Part shown: positions 47,406-61,326 of the stretch, piece after piece
How positions within the stretch are numbered: the stretch's first letter is position 1
Layout: the number at the start of each line of letters is the position of its first letter
NCBI GenBank assembly: GCA_035610365.1
Contig: CM069432.1
Coordinates: 178,359,027 to 178,423,026 of the forward strand
DNA from: Aquatica leii
Taxonomy: Eukaryota > Arthropoda > Insecta > Coleoptera > Lampyridae
Reading direction: 5' to 3'
DNA: 64,000 bases
Made by a program: the position numbers and the translations under genes
The notes under the pieces: generated by a model
The model's database searches: none
Told to the model about the DNA's origin: nothing
The model's input: the letters and a program-made list of their open reading frames with translations, nothing else

Positions 47406-48752
47406 TAATTAGGGAGTACATTTAATTGCAAAACCAATGCTCTGTCAAACGGACATTGACATTTGTTGACATTCCTGTTTATTCGTCGTTCTAACACGTT
47501 GTTTGTGTTTTACTTCGTTAATTTTACATAGTCCATTTAATCAAAAACTAATCATTGTTCAGATGTTAACGGTAAGTATCTAAATATGCTTAAATACTTT
47601 AAAGTAATAAATAATAGTACACAAAAACTTAAAGAAACAAGAATACGTTTAAAATTTATAATTTTTTGCTTATGCCAGTGCAATTCTAGTCGCTTCTTTT
47701 AACGATTTCTAAATTAGAAAAGAGGCAAATAGTAGTAGTAAATTGTAACCTATGAAACATTTAAATCTACTGCTGAAATACTTGTGAATGAGAGTGTTCT
47801 TTCGAGTTTGAAACGACACCGGTCACGCCCATTCAGGGGCAATGTTTACATCTGCCAACAGTATATAATATTTTTTATTGTTCATAGTTTTTACTCCTTT
47901 TCATTTTTTTCATTGTTATATTAATTAACTATATTATTAATTAGTAGTTTAATTACCTATATTAGGATTCGTTTACTAAAACAACTTCGGGCGGTCAGTA
48001 CTGTTGCTATACATTGACTAATATAGCAACTAAGTAATGAGAATGATAAAATGTTACAAATAAACAAAGCATGTTTTAATTTTTTTTTCTACTTATACCT
48101 ATACTTACCTATTTGCCTATTTTGGTGTACTAGAATTAAAGTTCAAAATTACAGTAGGCTTGAAAAGAATATCTTCTATACTTCACCTGATTATTAGCAG
48201 TATTTAACTGAATAATAATAATGAATCAAATTTAGTATTTTAGTTATTGAACTTAAAGATATCAAGTCTTTAGGATGAGTACCTACTCATATTTATAATG
48301 TACTGTTCTTACACTTATTTTGAAATTAAGGTTTATTTGGTGGGAAGCAAGTGTTGTTTTATTTAGAGTATTGCGAAACTTTATTTAGAAGAAAATGTTT
48401 TTGGAAAGAATAATTAAGAACTTCACAATAAATTCTTGCTGGTTTTTCGGTAAGAATAACGATTTTTTGCTAAGATATTGTATGTTTTCTTATTCTAAGA
48501 AAAAATGACTCAAATTCAATATAAACAGTACTTTATTTAAATGATACATTGTCTTAGCTAGTGAATAAACTATCAACTTCAATCTAAATTATGATATATT
48601 TGCTCATATAGAAAGTTACCTTGTATTTAAACAAAAATTCGTATATTTAAATTTAGAATACATTTTTTTCTACGACTAACAGATAATACTATACATTGTA
48701 TGTTTAGTTGCAATTAGGCAACGTTGTGCATTGTGATTGTCTAATTTCATGT
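47406..48752. other. AT-rich DNA with a possible start exon near 47565
   Basis: Around 47565 an ATG with two following codons sits directly before a strong donor, GGTAAGTAT (47572-47580). It is preceded by slightly less AT-rich sequence from 47450. This could be a minimal first exon of an unknown gene or chance. Nothing else is supported. Confidence 0.25.
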
Positions 48753-48815
48753 CCGTACAGGTCAAAGCCATTTCCGTACCGGCCAAACCTATTAACGTAC
48801 AGGATAATGAATTAT
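48753..48815. repeat. Three imperfect 21-bp tandem units
   Basis: CCGTACAGGTCAAAGCCATTT is followed by two further 21-bp units beginning CCGTACCGGCC and ACGTACAGGAT. The core CGTAC-GG is kept in all three, and the segment is GC-richer than its surroundings. Confidence 0.6.
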
Positions 48816-51800
48816 GAAAACATAATTTAGAAGACTTTTGCAAATATTCTCTGCATCACAAATTATGAAATTTGAAAACCAAATCATTGAGTGTCATGTA
48901 AGAGGTATTGCATTCGTTTTATAGCGTAAAATAAGAGTTTTATCAATTACATATTTTAGGTTCTATTCGTAAACGTGGACGTTTAATGGTGACTTTCTTG
49001 TAATGAAATGTAAATATATTTTAGAAGTTGAAGGTAATTAGAATAAAAAAAGACTTCTAATTTGCAACCTAACTACTTGTTTTCTTGCAGGGTTTTCTTT
49101 TGATGGAAAGGAAATATTAACAGTAATTTACCGGACTTTTGCAGTGTTATAAACAGATTAAGTATTTTAACCCTTAAAATAAAATGACTCATTTTATAAT
49201 AACATGCTCAAATTAAATTAAAGAAGTTAGCGTTTATTAGAACATTTATCAGTTATTTAAACTGCATGACAATTCAGAAGTATCCAATTATCTTTCGGCG
49301 TTCATCGATAGTTGCAAGATATCAAAATGTTTGTTCCGCACATGTTATTATTTATTCTTATATTAATGCAGTTTTCATAAGTATTTATGTATACTTTTAC
49401 AACGTATCATAATATAATCTTGTAAAAATAATGTATTCACACATTGTTGCTACCTTCTTAAAAATTTAATCACAAACGCTGGATTTACGTTATAATAAAT
49501 AACACAAGATAAACATAAATACAATCAATTGTTACAAAAACAATGCAAACAATTGGGTTATACAATAAAAAAAATATATATTTAGATGTAATTATAAGCA
49601 AAAGCACTGAATAACTTGTTTCCTTTTACTTACCATGTGTTTTGTTAACAATTCATTTCTCATATTTAAACTAATTTTGCAGTTAAGATTATTGCAGCAT
49701 TTGGTTGAAGCTTCTAGGAAAAACTATCATATATCAACATTTGTCGGGACTTGACGACATTGTTAACGATTCAGGCTTCGACATGAATAGATTTCTTTTA
49801 TTTACTGGCTACAAATGCAAAATCTTGTTATTGAATCATTAGTACTTTCTAAACTAATCTAACTCATTCATATTAGGTTATGCTTGAAATTAATGTATTA
49901 AAAAAAAAGTTAACTAAAACTGCATGTCTTTAAAGTTAGTAAAAGTTAGTTATACTTACCATTTCTTTAACTATAGATGAGTAAAAAACAAGAATAAAAT
50001 GATAGTAACAGATAACTAATAGTATAAACACTGTCAAGTTGACATAAAATAAACACAAGTTTTGACATAATTTTTTAATTGTCATTTTAGGTATTACCAA
50101 TACAAATTTTTATATTAGTTTACTTATTTTCTGCGTTATTTTTTTCGTAAAATTCTGTTTACCTTTGATTACTGATGAAATATAGAGTCGTAGAAAAAGT
50201 ATAGTGTATAATTCGTAAGGAACGTGTATTGCCAATTCGTACGAATTCATACTCGTTGGTATTGACAACCATTCGTTACTCATTATACAATAAACTATTT
50301 TGTGTGCGTGTAACCACAAAAACGTATTCTAATTTTGTTCAAAGGTTATTCATAAGGTAACTTAACTTATTTATTTACAGTTTCTATTTTATAGAAGTTA
50401 ATTTTTTAGGATAACTGAAAAATAATATGTTTGATGTTTTTGTTGTTTTTAGGCATAATTTGAGTGAACCTGAATAATGAAAAATTGTTAAATCATAATT
50501 TTTTTTCGGTTTCTGTTGCGCAACGCTGATAAAATTGTAGGCTAATTTGTAAACTTTTATACAAACAACAGTTAAATTTAATTGTTTATTGTTGGATTTA
50601 CTTAATTTAATTATAATTAAACAAATTATGTAATAATAAAAATTAAGTAAATAAGTTTTGTTTCGTGCGAATTTTGATGCATCATTTTGATGTAGCCGAT
50701 TTACAGCGAACGATTTAGGAAATAGTTTTTTCCTTTAATAGAGATACCTAGAAGAGCATAGAAATCATTAAACATTCAATTAATTTTTATCACGATTGTG
50801 ATTTTAAACTATCCAACTACTACTTTTTAATCAGACACTTCTACTATAGCTTAATTAAAGCTAGATTTAACAAACTACAGCAAATTTTTTCTACGTATAC
50901 GTAGTCTATTTTTTCAGACAATTTTTTTAGTTTAAAATTTAACTTGGTAAATAAGTTCCTTGATAAAGTGCGGATTCATTTCAGCAATTTAGTGTTTGCA
51001 AAAGTTTTAAGACGCACGATTTCTATCCGTTGATTGTCGCTTTTTGGTATTGTTTCAGAGAAAACGTGTGTTTATTGTACACTACTTTATTAAAAAATGT
51101 TTACGTGTGCGTAAAAATCATGATAAGGAGCAATAAATTGTGTCTATAATCAATTGATGAGTACGAAAAACATATTATAGAATGCCTAACATCAACTTCA
51201 TTTTTTAATAGATGAATAAGAAATGATAGTAAAAAATTTTTAAACTAAAAATGCTCACTAACTTCTTGAATTTGCAAGTCGACTAGTAAACTGCATCTAT
51301 TATAAATTTTCTGATCTGATCCGCTATCATTTGCGCTGTTGCTTCTTTTTCATTTTGTTAATAATATGGATAACTATATACATATATATGCAGTACTTGT
51401 TGAAGTAACTTAATTGGTTTTTACCTTTTGATGATATATGGTGCATCATTTTGCGCAAACAAACACAAAATAATTGTTACCGAAATTTTAAAATGCACGA
51501 TTGTTTGTGTGCGCGTAAAACTGCTCAATCAAATAGTCACTTCGAAATTCTTATTGTTTTGTTTTTAGGTTTATATGCGTATACAAAGATAAATTATACA
51601 TTATAATTTTTTTGTTCTCAGCACTTAGGTGCTTGTTTATTACTGGGTATACTTACCTCTAGATAATTAAAATTTGTACTTTAATCAAAAACGGTATTGT
51701 CTAATAATATCTTTTACTATACAATTATGCAATTATAAAAATTTGTTATACTCCGTAAATTTCTTTTTGATGACGTTATTGTATTTCTAATTTAAGAAGA

Positions 51801-52194
51801 AAAACGTTGGTGTTGAGACGAAAGCAATTATTAATAATAAATAAGTTGTATAAAAACAACATTACAACAAATATTTTATTTGTTTAAGTAATTTCTACAA
51901 CATTATGCCAAACTGCTATCAACGATTTAATTACAATTACTATTTCTCACTCAGAACTAATAAAACATTTTATTCAATATCTGAGATTGATGACATTATA
52001 TAGCAAACAACAATAAAATTAAAACAAAACGTAGTGATTTATGCTTTGTTAACCAATGAAAGTTTATCAAACATAACTATTTTGTAAGCTTTATTGTAAC
52101 ACTAAGTGGTGTATAAAGCTTCTTGCAAAGATTATTATTATTGTAAAACAGCTTTAAAAACAATAACGATATTTTGTTTAAAAGACAGCTTTAT
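48816..52194. other. AT-rich intergenic DNA
   Basis: No gene or repeat could be supported. A minus-strand frame at 50110-50319 has no recognisable domain. Confidence 0.55.
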
Positions 52195-52199
52195 TTATT
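52186..52199 (-). terminator. Polyadenylation signal of the cyclophilin gene
   Basis: On the minus strand the last codon and stop read GAATAAATAAAG, so overlapping AATAAA hexamers begin at the stop codon. This would imply a very short 3' UTR unless a later signal is used. Confidence 0.45.
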
Positions 52200-52914
52200 C
52201 AGCATCTTCCATACTGACATGAAACGGTTTATCAACCTTTTCAACTGTACAATTGTCAATAACCACGTCTACTAAAGGTCTTTCATTTTGGTCAGTTTTA
52301 GTAGCCCCAATTTTTTTTACAACATTCATTCCATTTAAAACCTTTCCAAAAACAACGTGTTTTTCATTTAACCAAGCCGTTTGTTTTAGAGTTATAAAAA
52401 ATTGTGAATTATTTGTATTTTTTCCGGCATTAGCCATGGACACCCAGCCTGCTCCATAATGTCTTAGCTTAAAGTTTTCATCTTCAAACCAATCACCGTA
52501 AATACTACGACCTGTAGCATATGCTTTGTTAAATTATTATATTATTAAATATACGCACCTTTAGTTCCATCGCCTTCTATAAAATCACCGCTTTGAATCA
52601 TAAAGTCATTGACTACACGATGAAATATGCAACCTTTATAACCTTCTTTAAGAGGTTTTTGACAAAGTTGATAAAAATTTTCAACCGTTTTTGGAACAAC
52701 TTCACCAAATAAACCAATTTCAATACGCCCTAAACTGTCATTATTAATTTTTATATCAAAAAATACCTAAAGGGTAAATTGGCCATAACAAAAAAAATTA
52801 AATAAAGACATGCTTGCTTACTTTTTTATTTACTTTAGGGCCATCATTATCAGAACTTCCTGAACACAAACTGATTGTAGCGTGTGTCAATAATAAACAT
52901 ATGTGAAAGTACAT
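52195..52914 (-). CDS. Secretory-pathway cyclophilin (peptidyl-prolyl isomerase, cyclophilin B type)
   Basis: Three exons on the minus strand, 52822-52914, 52559-52766 and 52195-52511, join in frame to 205 codons plus stop. Introns are 55 bp (donor GTAAGC, acceptor TTTAG) and 47 bp (donor GTGCGT, acceptor CTACAG). The protein starts with a signal peptide ([19 protein letters not shown]). The linker GPKVNKK then leads to [20 protein letters not shown], the usual entry of cyclophilin B. Active-site residues are in place: [15 protein letters not shown] (Arg, Phe, Gln), [13 protein letters not shown] and [14 protein letters not shown] (Trp, His). It catalyses proline cis-trans isomerisation during folding in the endoplasmic reticulum. 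MIQSGD replaces the common MIQGGD. The C-terminus is [11 protein letters not shown], not KDEL. An AATAAA overlaps the stop codon. Length is normal for the family. Confidence 0.94.
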
Positions 52915-55900
52915 ATTCAAGTTGAGTACAAAAAGGTTAATAAAAATTTAAGCTAACATTTATGTACTAATGACTTATATTACTTTATTCTTAATTAATA
53001 AATAAAAAACATACAGTACAGACGAGTACTAAAAATACGTTATCATTGTGAAACCGAGTACCACAATTTATATTTCTACTCGCTGGTTACTTAAAGTGAC
53101 TTATTATTATTATTACTTCGTTGATTTTGTATGTCCTATAATTGTAATGATTACAGTACTTTAATGTCAAATTATAGATAATCTATATATAAGTGGAGAA
53201 AATGCATTACTTATACGTAACAAGAAACGGTTACATTGTAAAATTATATATTACATAAAAATAAAAGAAAAATAATAAATAAAATAAAAAATACAGAAAC
53301 GTTTAACCTTGTTCTTGATTTTGTACAGATTTTAATTTACTCTTTTATTGTTAGTTCTACTACTTATGCAAACGTTTATTTTTTAATATAGTTTTATTAA
53401 AGTTAATTATTAGCTAAACCTGATAATTTAAAGAAATGTTTACAATGGCAAATAACGATTAAGATTAAGAAGTTTTAATGCTATTTTTACTTCTATAGTA
53501 TATTTTAGTCGTTTTAACAGTTTAATTATCAAAGACAAATGTCTATCATGCGTTGTAACTAAATTATTATACGTTTTTGTTTAACTAGTCAAGTAAAGTT
53601 ACATTAAAAAACATTTAGTTAATTTTTAGGTTTATAGTATTAACGTTATGCTCCATTATGTGCTGATTGTTGAACTTGCGTCGGTACAAGTTTAATATAC
53701 AGACCAGACTCTTTTTTGTATAAAATTGGTGTTTTGCAACATAATTTTTTATGAATATGCTGAAATATTTTCTATTCGAAACTATTTACAATTTGTAAAA
53801 CAGATCAATTTTCCAAATGACTTAGATGCATATTTTTACATTTACTGTTTTTTTTAATCGCTGGCATAGAAAAACATTTAAAAAATGAATGTTAAGAAAG
53901 AAGACCCTTTAACATAAACCCTTGTACATAGATAAGGCAGCAAAACGAAGGCAAAAACAGACCATGTTTTTATATCCAAATTTATTTTATTTCTTAGATA
54001 TAAAAAATAATTAACGATGCATTTGAGATTACTAAAGTTTTAAACATTTAAACTTTGTCACAATGACTTTGTTCAAATTTAATAACCGCAATTGTTAATT
54101 GTACTTGTAATAATTTTGTTTTTGTACTTGATTTTGTATTTTAAAAACAATTGACATCTGATAAAAAAGATAGCTTTTCTTAAAAGCTAGCAGTAATTTA
54201 TTCGTTTAGTATTTTTTTACACAACAAATTAGATTTTTGTTGTGAAGTTACTCATAAAATACAATTGTTTTAAACTTATTTGTTAGTAATACTAAATGTA
54301 ACATAGTTATTGACAAAACACACAGAGCATTGAACAAAAAATAAACCCCTTTATTACTAACTAATCTACTAAAGTAAGTAATTTTGAATTTAAAAATAGC
54401 AGTACTAATATACATAAAAGTGATGTTTTTATGTAACAGTAAAGTTAAATAAACTGTTTAGTGAAGATAATTGTAATACACCTTAAGAAAGTATTTTCTC
54501 GGTAATTTAATAAAGTATATAAAATTATTTTAAATTAAACATAATGTAAACCATATTCACAAAGTACGCTGTACGTTTAGAGGATTACTTGAACCTTTTT
54601 GGGTTTAATCCAAATAGTTTATTTACGTTATAAAAATTCTTATTCCTTCCTTTATACATAAGAAATATTTCTTTTTTACTTAAAATTCTACTTGTTTGTA
54701 AATGCTATTATGTTTTAAATTTATTTTAAAGTATATTATGTACACAGAATAAACAATAAGCAATTCAAATAAAGATTAAATTTTATATAAATATTTTGCA
54801 GTATGTTTTTATAATTTTACAATAATGTTAGTGTGCGTTTATTTTATTATTGTTACTATTATTAAAAATGCTATTGCAAAAATATCAATTTTTTTTGAAT
54901 TTTTGAAATTGTATTGATAGGAAATTATTACATAAAAGTTCCCTAAAATTATTTGTACGAAATTTCATATAAAATAGCTTTTACAAGTTAGGTACCGCAT
55001 TTACTTGTGATTAATATTAATTTTATATTTATACACTAAAGCATTTATTGACTATTCAAATTTTTTTACGTTAATTCATAAGTACTGTAATTAAACTGAT
55101 TTAAACAATTATTTTCTTAGAATTAATATTTACAAAAAACAGTTTTAATAACAGATAACTTTAATTTTATCTCTCCCAGTTTATAGTAGAACCAAATTAC
55201 TATTGCAAAAACGTATAGAATGTTCTAAGTTGATTGGGTTACCATTAACATGTTGTGATTGGGATTGTTGTGCAGTTTTTAACGATTATTTAAATTCTGT
55301 TGAAAAACATTTAAAATTTTAAACAGTTTGAAAGTAAATCAACAAAATAAATTAGTTGTAGGCAATATTCAATTATTACGTTTGACTATTAAGCTTCATT
55401 TTTTAATTAATGCATTTTTTTCTCCTTTAAGAGAATGGGCTTAAATTTGTATCGTCTTATTTAATGTTTTAATTTAGTTTGTAATTATCTAATAGCATGG
55501 CAACTGTATTTAAAAAAACTGAAAATCGCGATTCAAAGAATTTAAATTACTACGTTATTATAAAATATATAAAACATGTAGCATATAAAAGTTAAATAAT
55601 TTGATTCTAAGATATTAATAGTAACTTTTATATTTTAAATAGTCATCATATTGAATTTTTACATGGTTGAATAAGTTTTTTAACCATATATTCCAATGTA
55701 TTTTTATTTTAATAAAACAATAAGTTATAACAAATGCTCAAAGCTGTGGCAATTATTATCTAAACATAATCGACTTTAGTAGAACACCATGGCAGAGCCA
55801 TCTTATAGTATAAATTTACTATGTATGAATCTTAGTATGTAAATGACTATAGAGATGGAAACGTTAAAAGCTGATTTTAGCTAAAATCACAACGTATAAA

Positions 55901-58900
55901 CATTGTAAGTTGTGGTAAAAGTATGCAGTTATAAAAATTAAAAAAATTGATTTTAGCAAGCATAATAATGTGAAAGATAATCATATTATCGACATCCAAA
56001 CATATCTTTAAACCATAACAAAGTTTAACAGATTACAATGTAATTTGTGTAAATTTTTTATTTCTCATCATTGATTTTAATTTAATTTTTAATAAAAATT
56101 TTCTAGAAAAAAAACCGATCTGCTACTGCTAGAATATATCTATATTGTAATATAGCATTAAGAAACAACATAATCTGTGTGGTTAGAAAATTTTTAGAAA
56201 CTTTTTAATAAATTTATATTATTATTGATTTAACTACAATTGCTTTTCAATTAATTAGTGTACAAGCAATATTAATAAATTACGAAAAGATAATGTAAGG
56301 AACTCAATTCGTTTTAGAGATTGTTTGATCTAAAATTTAAATTATTTTATTGGTGGAAAACAAAAGACAATTTTAATAATGGGGCATAAAATTAACAAAG
56401 TCGTTAATTTTAAGCATTCATACGGTTGAACTTAAATGCGTCAAAGTATTGAATTAGTTTTAAATTGAGTTAATTTTAAACGATTTTAATTTTAGAAACT
56501 ACATGTTTCGACTTAATTTTATTATTACATGTTATTTTACAAAAAAATGAGTCAATCTTTAAGAGGTGTATGTCTACGTTTTAAAAGTAAACGACATAAA
56601 CAATTGTCAAATATGAAGTCATTGCAAAACAAATAAAAGCACATAAATAATATTATATGTTTTAGATTTTTTGATTAAAAACTTTTTTATGTAAAAGCAA
56701 TTTTATTCAAACAAATAATTTGGTGAGTAATACAAATAGATTATTTTTTATTTTTAAAGGTATAGATACTGTGTTTATAGTTTATTATTATATTGTTACT
56801 TAAAAACATTTATATTTGTAAATAATCTAAAAAGTTATGTGACATACTAATAATTAAAAAATATACATATATCTAAATAGCTATTTATTCAACAAGCTTC
56901 TATGTCAATTGGCGTTTTTTAAGAGTAGGCATAATTTAGAGAGAAACAAGTTAAATACAACATTTTACTGTTCGAATAGACTACGAGACCACCAAGATCT
57001 CAAAACTTTTAAAAAATAGTTTATGTTGACAAGTGCGCAAAAACTGTTAAAGACGGATTACAAAGGCAAAAAAATTGTATTTATGACAGTTATAAAATAA
57101 ATTTAAATATCAACTTTGAATAAACATTCATTGGAATAATTAAACTAATGTGTTTTCATACATACATATACAATTTCCACAACTTTGTTGTTATTTAAAC
57201 TAAAACAATAAAATTGCAAAAAAAAGTTTCATGCTTTAGTTTTTTGTTTGACCTTGAAAATTTGATAAAATACTCATAAATATATTTTTTTTAGAATCTT
57301 AGTTTTTAGCATAACCTAAAAAATTTTTTATCTATACAAGATGTTTCAGTTATTTAGGTTTTGTAGAATAAAAAAAAATTACGTGAAACAGTCTATAGAT
57401 TTTTTATTTTTTTTTGTCGCTTTAGAAAGTCGGTTTTTAGTTTAATCTGTAATGTTTGTTTGCAAAAACATTGATTGTTAGCTGTTTTAGTAATATTATT
57501 GGTTATGGCAAAAATCTAGATTTTAAACATTTTAAAAAATAAAGCTTTATAAAAATAATTTTGTTATTTATGAAAATTTCTTTGTCGTTCAAATACTTAA
57601 AACGTAAATTGAACAAATTATGCAATCAAAACAAAATGTTTAATTTGTATTTGCAAAACAAAGAGCTGCAACTTGTAACGTTGAGATTTTTTTTCTTAAA
57701 ATGGACATTTTTGCAATAATAAATTAGTTTTAAAGTGTATTTTTGATAGAAGTGGTGTAGTTAATTTTTGAAGTACATATTTTTTTACTAAATGTTATCA
57801 ATCATATTGTTTCAAGTTATCATAAATAGTAGTGTTTACTGTGCGATCAAAGCAAGATGTATGAATTTTTTTTAAACAGATTATTTATAAATCAAAAAGC
57901 AGTTTACAATTTATACAAAAAAATATTGATGATACGTTTAAGTCGAGTGAAAGGGTCAAAAGAGACAAAATCAGTAAGATAAAAGTTTTGTAGGAAAATT
58001 GTTGTGAAGCACAAACTAATAAAATATTTAGATTTGACAAGAAATGAAGTACCATATTAAAGTATGAAGATGCTTATTTTTGCTTGCTTTGCTTAATTTT
58101 CATATATGTTCATTTTTTGCATATCAAATAATACATTACTCCGTTGAAGTCATTATTGCTAATGTTTTATATGCATATGCAAATGCATAATTTGGTCTTT
58201 TTTGATTATAGATACATATTTGGAATGTTTTTATTATACATACATATTAAACCTATTTTTAAGGTTTTTTTAAGCATTGTAGGTACTAAATAGAAAAAAA
58301 GTCTTAGATAAGTTATTTAAAAGTATACTATCATTTACTCATTTAGTCTAATTAAAATATTAATTAAATTGGTTCCTGTCCAATTACCTGTTATTTTGTG
58401 TTTTTCCTAGATTTCGAATACTTTTATTATTGAATGACAATGACTTTTCGTATTAAAATATTAAGGTTTAGTTAACAACAAAATAAATTTCTTTTAAAAC
58501 AGTAGGTTAAACTCTAGATTTTTTAGGACAAACATAAAATTTAATTTTTAAAATGCCAAAAGAAATAAGTAGTGCTAGTCCTATTTTAAATCAATTTGTC
58601 AAATACTTGTGACTGCCACTGCTACTAAAAAAATTTAAATGACAAAAAATTTGCAAGCAGGAAGACAACAAAACAACATAAATGATAAACACGCTAATCT
58701 AGACCTTTCGGTTTCACGAAGATTTGTGTGCAGTTTTTATTTGTGCTTATATACTATTGGCCAAATTGAGAATAACTTATTCAATTTTTTTTTGGAAAAC
58801 TATACCTATTAAAGTATACCATATGAGTCAATATTGCAAAGGGATTACGTTTCACAATCGTACCATTCAAAATTCAAAAATTAAAAGTTTCGAATAAATC

Positions 58901-61211
58901 GATTTGGGTATCGTTAGAGATTGCTGTCAAATTAAGAACTTATTAAATTATGTTAAAATTATCGGAACAGAGCATATTGAATTTGTGTTTAAGACTTTTC
59001 AGTTTAATTAAAACCGAGGCATATAAAACTTACCTACACACAATATAAACCTTTCCTCAATCAACTATTGCTCTTCTATCGACAATTGTAAATATAGCGT
59101 ACGCTCACCATTAATTTAACTATAATTAATTATGTTTTAGTGATAATTATAGATGTTACGTGTTGTATAAATATTCGTACTTGAAACTTAGCATTTAACT
59201 TAGTGTTTAACTCTTAGTTGTTAATGTTGGCTGTTATATAAACCCCACATAACAATTGACTAGTAAGCAATTAACTGTGCAATGCTAAAGTGACAGTCAT
59301 TATACATTGTTTAAGTATTTAAAAAGTAATTTCTTTAAAAAGTTTTTGCAACTTGCGTTTTTACAATGACTATTTGATTACATCGTAGTAAACTGGAGAT
59401 TTTAAATTATTAACGTTCAGTAAATTATTAATCGTTTATATTTATAACATCGATTGTTAATGTTGTATTCTAATGCGATGAACAACTTTATAAATATGTA
59501 CACTACTTGTAATTATGTAAAACAAAATTAGTTGTTTATTTTACGCTGTTTATGTTTTGTACCGATACATACTCAAAGTTCTTAAAAGGAAAATCAAATG
59601 AAAGTATAGTTTAGTTACAAACACATAAACTTCTACTCTTCAAGCCGGCGTTTAGCATTTTAGGATTAAGCTAATTTACTTTACTACATAGACGATATTA
59701 ATATTTAGGGCATGACTTTATGAGCATAAGTGTAATTAAGGTCTTATCTAAACCTGCTTCAATTCAGCAATTAAACCAAGACCAATATAATAACTATATT
59801 AAATTAGAATATTTAAGATAATTAGATTGGTCCTAATAGTATTTAAAACGAGCACAAAAACTATCACGTTATGTAAATAGGTTTCAAAGAAGCAACATCG
59901 TAAGCATCTTTGCTAGCATTCACGTTTGAATGTCTTCCGGGGTTAGATCGCTTTTCCTTTAACATCGATTAATGTTTTAGCGATATTTGGGTTAATCGGG
60001 TCAAACACGGACTATAACAGCAATGTTTTGTTTATTTTAAATTTTGCTTACATTTACTATTATGTTTTGTTGCCTTGTTGGTAAAGAAATTGTATACATT
60101 TTATAGTACTCATTAAATATTTTCAAAATGTTATGTAATATGTTTGATGAAGGTTTTATTTTTTAATTAAAATATTATAAAAATAAAGTAACTATCTAAC
60201 ATTTTTAATTGTCTTTTGTTGGTAGTAAGATCTAGTAATAAATGACAAAATTCAAACGAAACTCATATTAATTTTAACATCGTGACTGTCGGGCTACATC
60301 TAATTGATTGACAAATAATTGTAATATAGGTAAATATTAAACTAACAAGTTTAGTTTAAGAAAAAAAACTGTGTTACTGGAAATTTATTTATTTGCTTTA
60401 AATAACGTATACATACATTTGCAGATAAGATAAGAAAATACAAACAAATATTTTTTTATCCACTGCTGCGGATGTAATATAAATTACTTTGATTCACGTG
60501 TTAATGTCTGCTGATGTATTATGTTTGTATGTAGTGGCAGAGAGGTTAAGCAAACAAGCAGTTTTAAATTGTTTTTGCTTTACAAGATCATTTTCTCTTT
60601 GTTTCTAAAACAGCATCTTTAATTTGATAGTTGTTAGGCTTAACTGGTCGGTAAGTGTTTAATTTAACGTTCTAGTACGATAAGTACAGGACAAATAACA
60701 TGTAGTCACCGACAAATTATATGCCAAATATTATGACACCGCGACAACGTTTGGAAAGTCAACTAGTTTGAACAAAAAATAAAAAATTCTTAGTACGCAC
60801 AAAAATAAATAATAACGTCATATTGTCGTTTATGAAGATAATGTAATAAGATTGTTTCATCGTGCATAAAATAGCATAAGTATTACGAACATTAAGGGTT
60901 TTATTGGTTTTAGACAGACCGGTAAAGAGCCCTTGCTGGTTTTAATACTTTATATAACATTAAGGAGACCATATATGTGTATTAAACGTTTGGATCTACA
61001 CATATTTAAAATTTAAAAATGATCAATTACTATTAAAATAAAACCTAATAAAATAAAACGTTCAAACTGAAAATGTTAGCTTGCATTTGTTCAAAAAATT
61101 AGTTTTTGTTCTGGTTTTATGGGTTTTAAAACGTAATAACTTCCCAGTTACCATGGTGATGTAATAATGACATGACATTTTAGCATCTTAAAACATTATA
61201 ATGACAAAATA
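52915..61211. other. AT-rich intergenic DNA
   Basis: The first bases hold the upstream region of the cyclophilin gene, but no clear promoter motif stands out. A weak inverted pair (ACTTAGCATT near 59187 and AATGCTAAAGT near 59282) encloses about 100 bp with a TATATAA. Otherwise I see nothing that can be supported over 8 kb. Confidence 0.5.
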
Positions 61212-61326
61212 AATGACGTCAACTTTACCTTAAATAGATGTGAATATCTCGCAGTCCAGACGTCAATAAAGTACGTCGTATAGACGTGTTCGACGACGTT
61301 AACTTGGGTCGTCAACGGACGTCATT
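61212..61326. repeat. ACGT-rich segment bounded by a 9-bp inverted repeat
   Basis: AATGACGTC (61212-61220) and its exact complement GACGTCATT (61318-61326) enclose a segment with several further GACGT/ACGTC words, among them two more full GACGTC-like sites. It stands out sharply from the surrounding AT-rich DNA and may be a small non-autonomous transposon. Confidence 0.5.
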
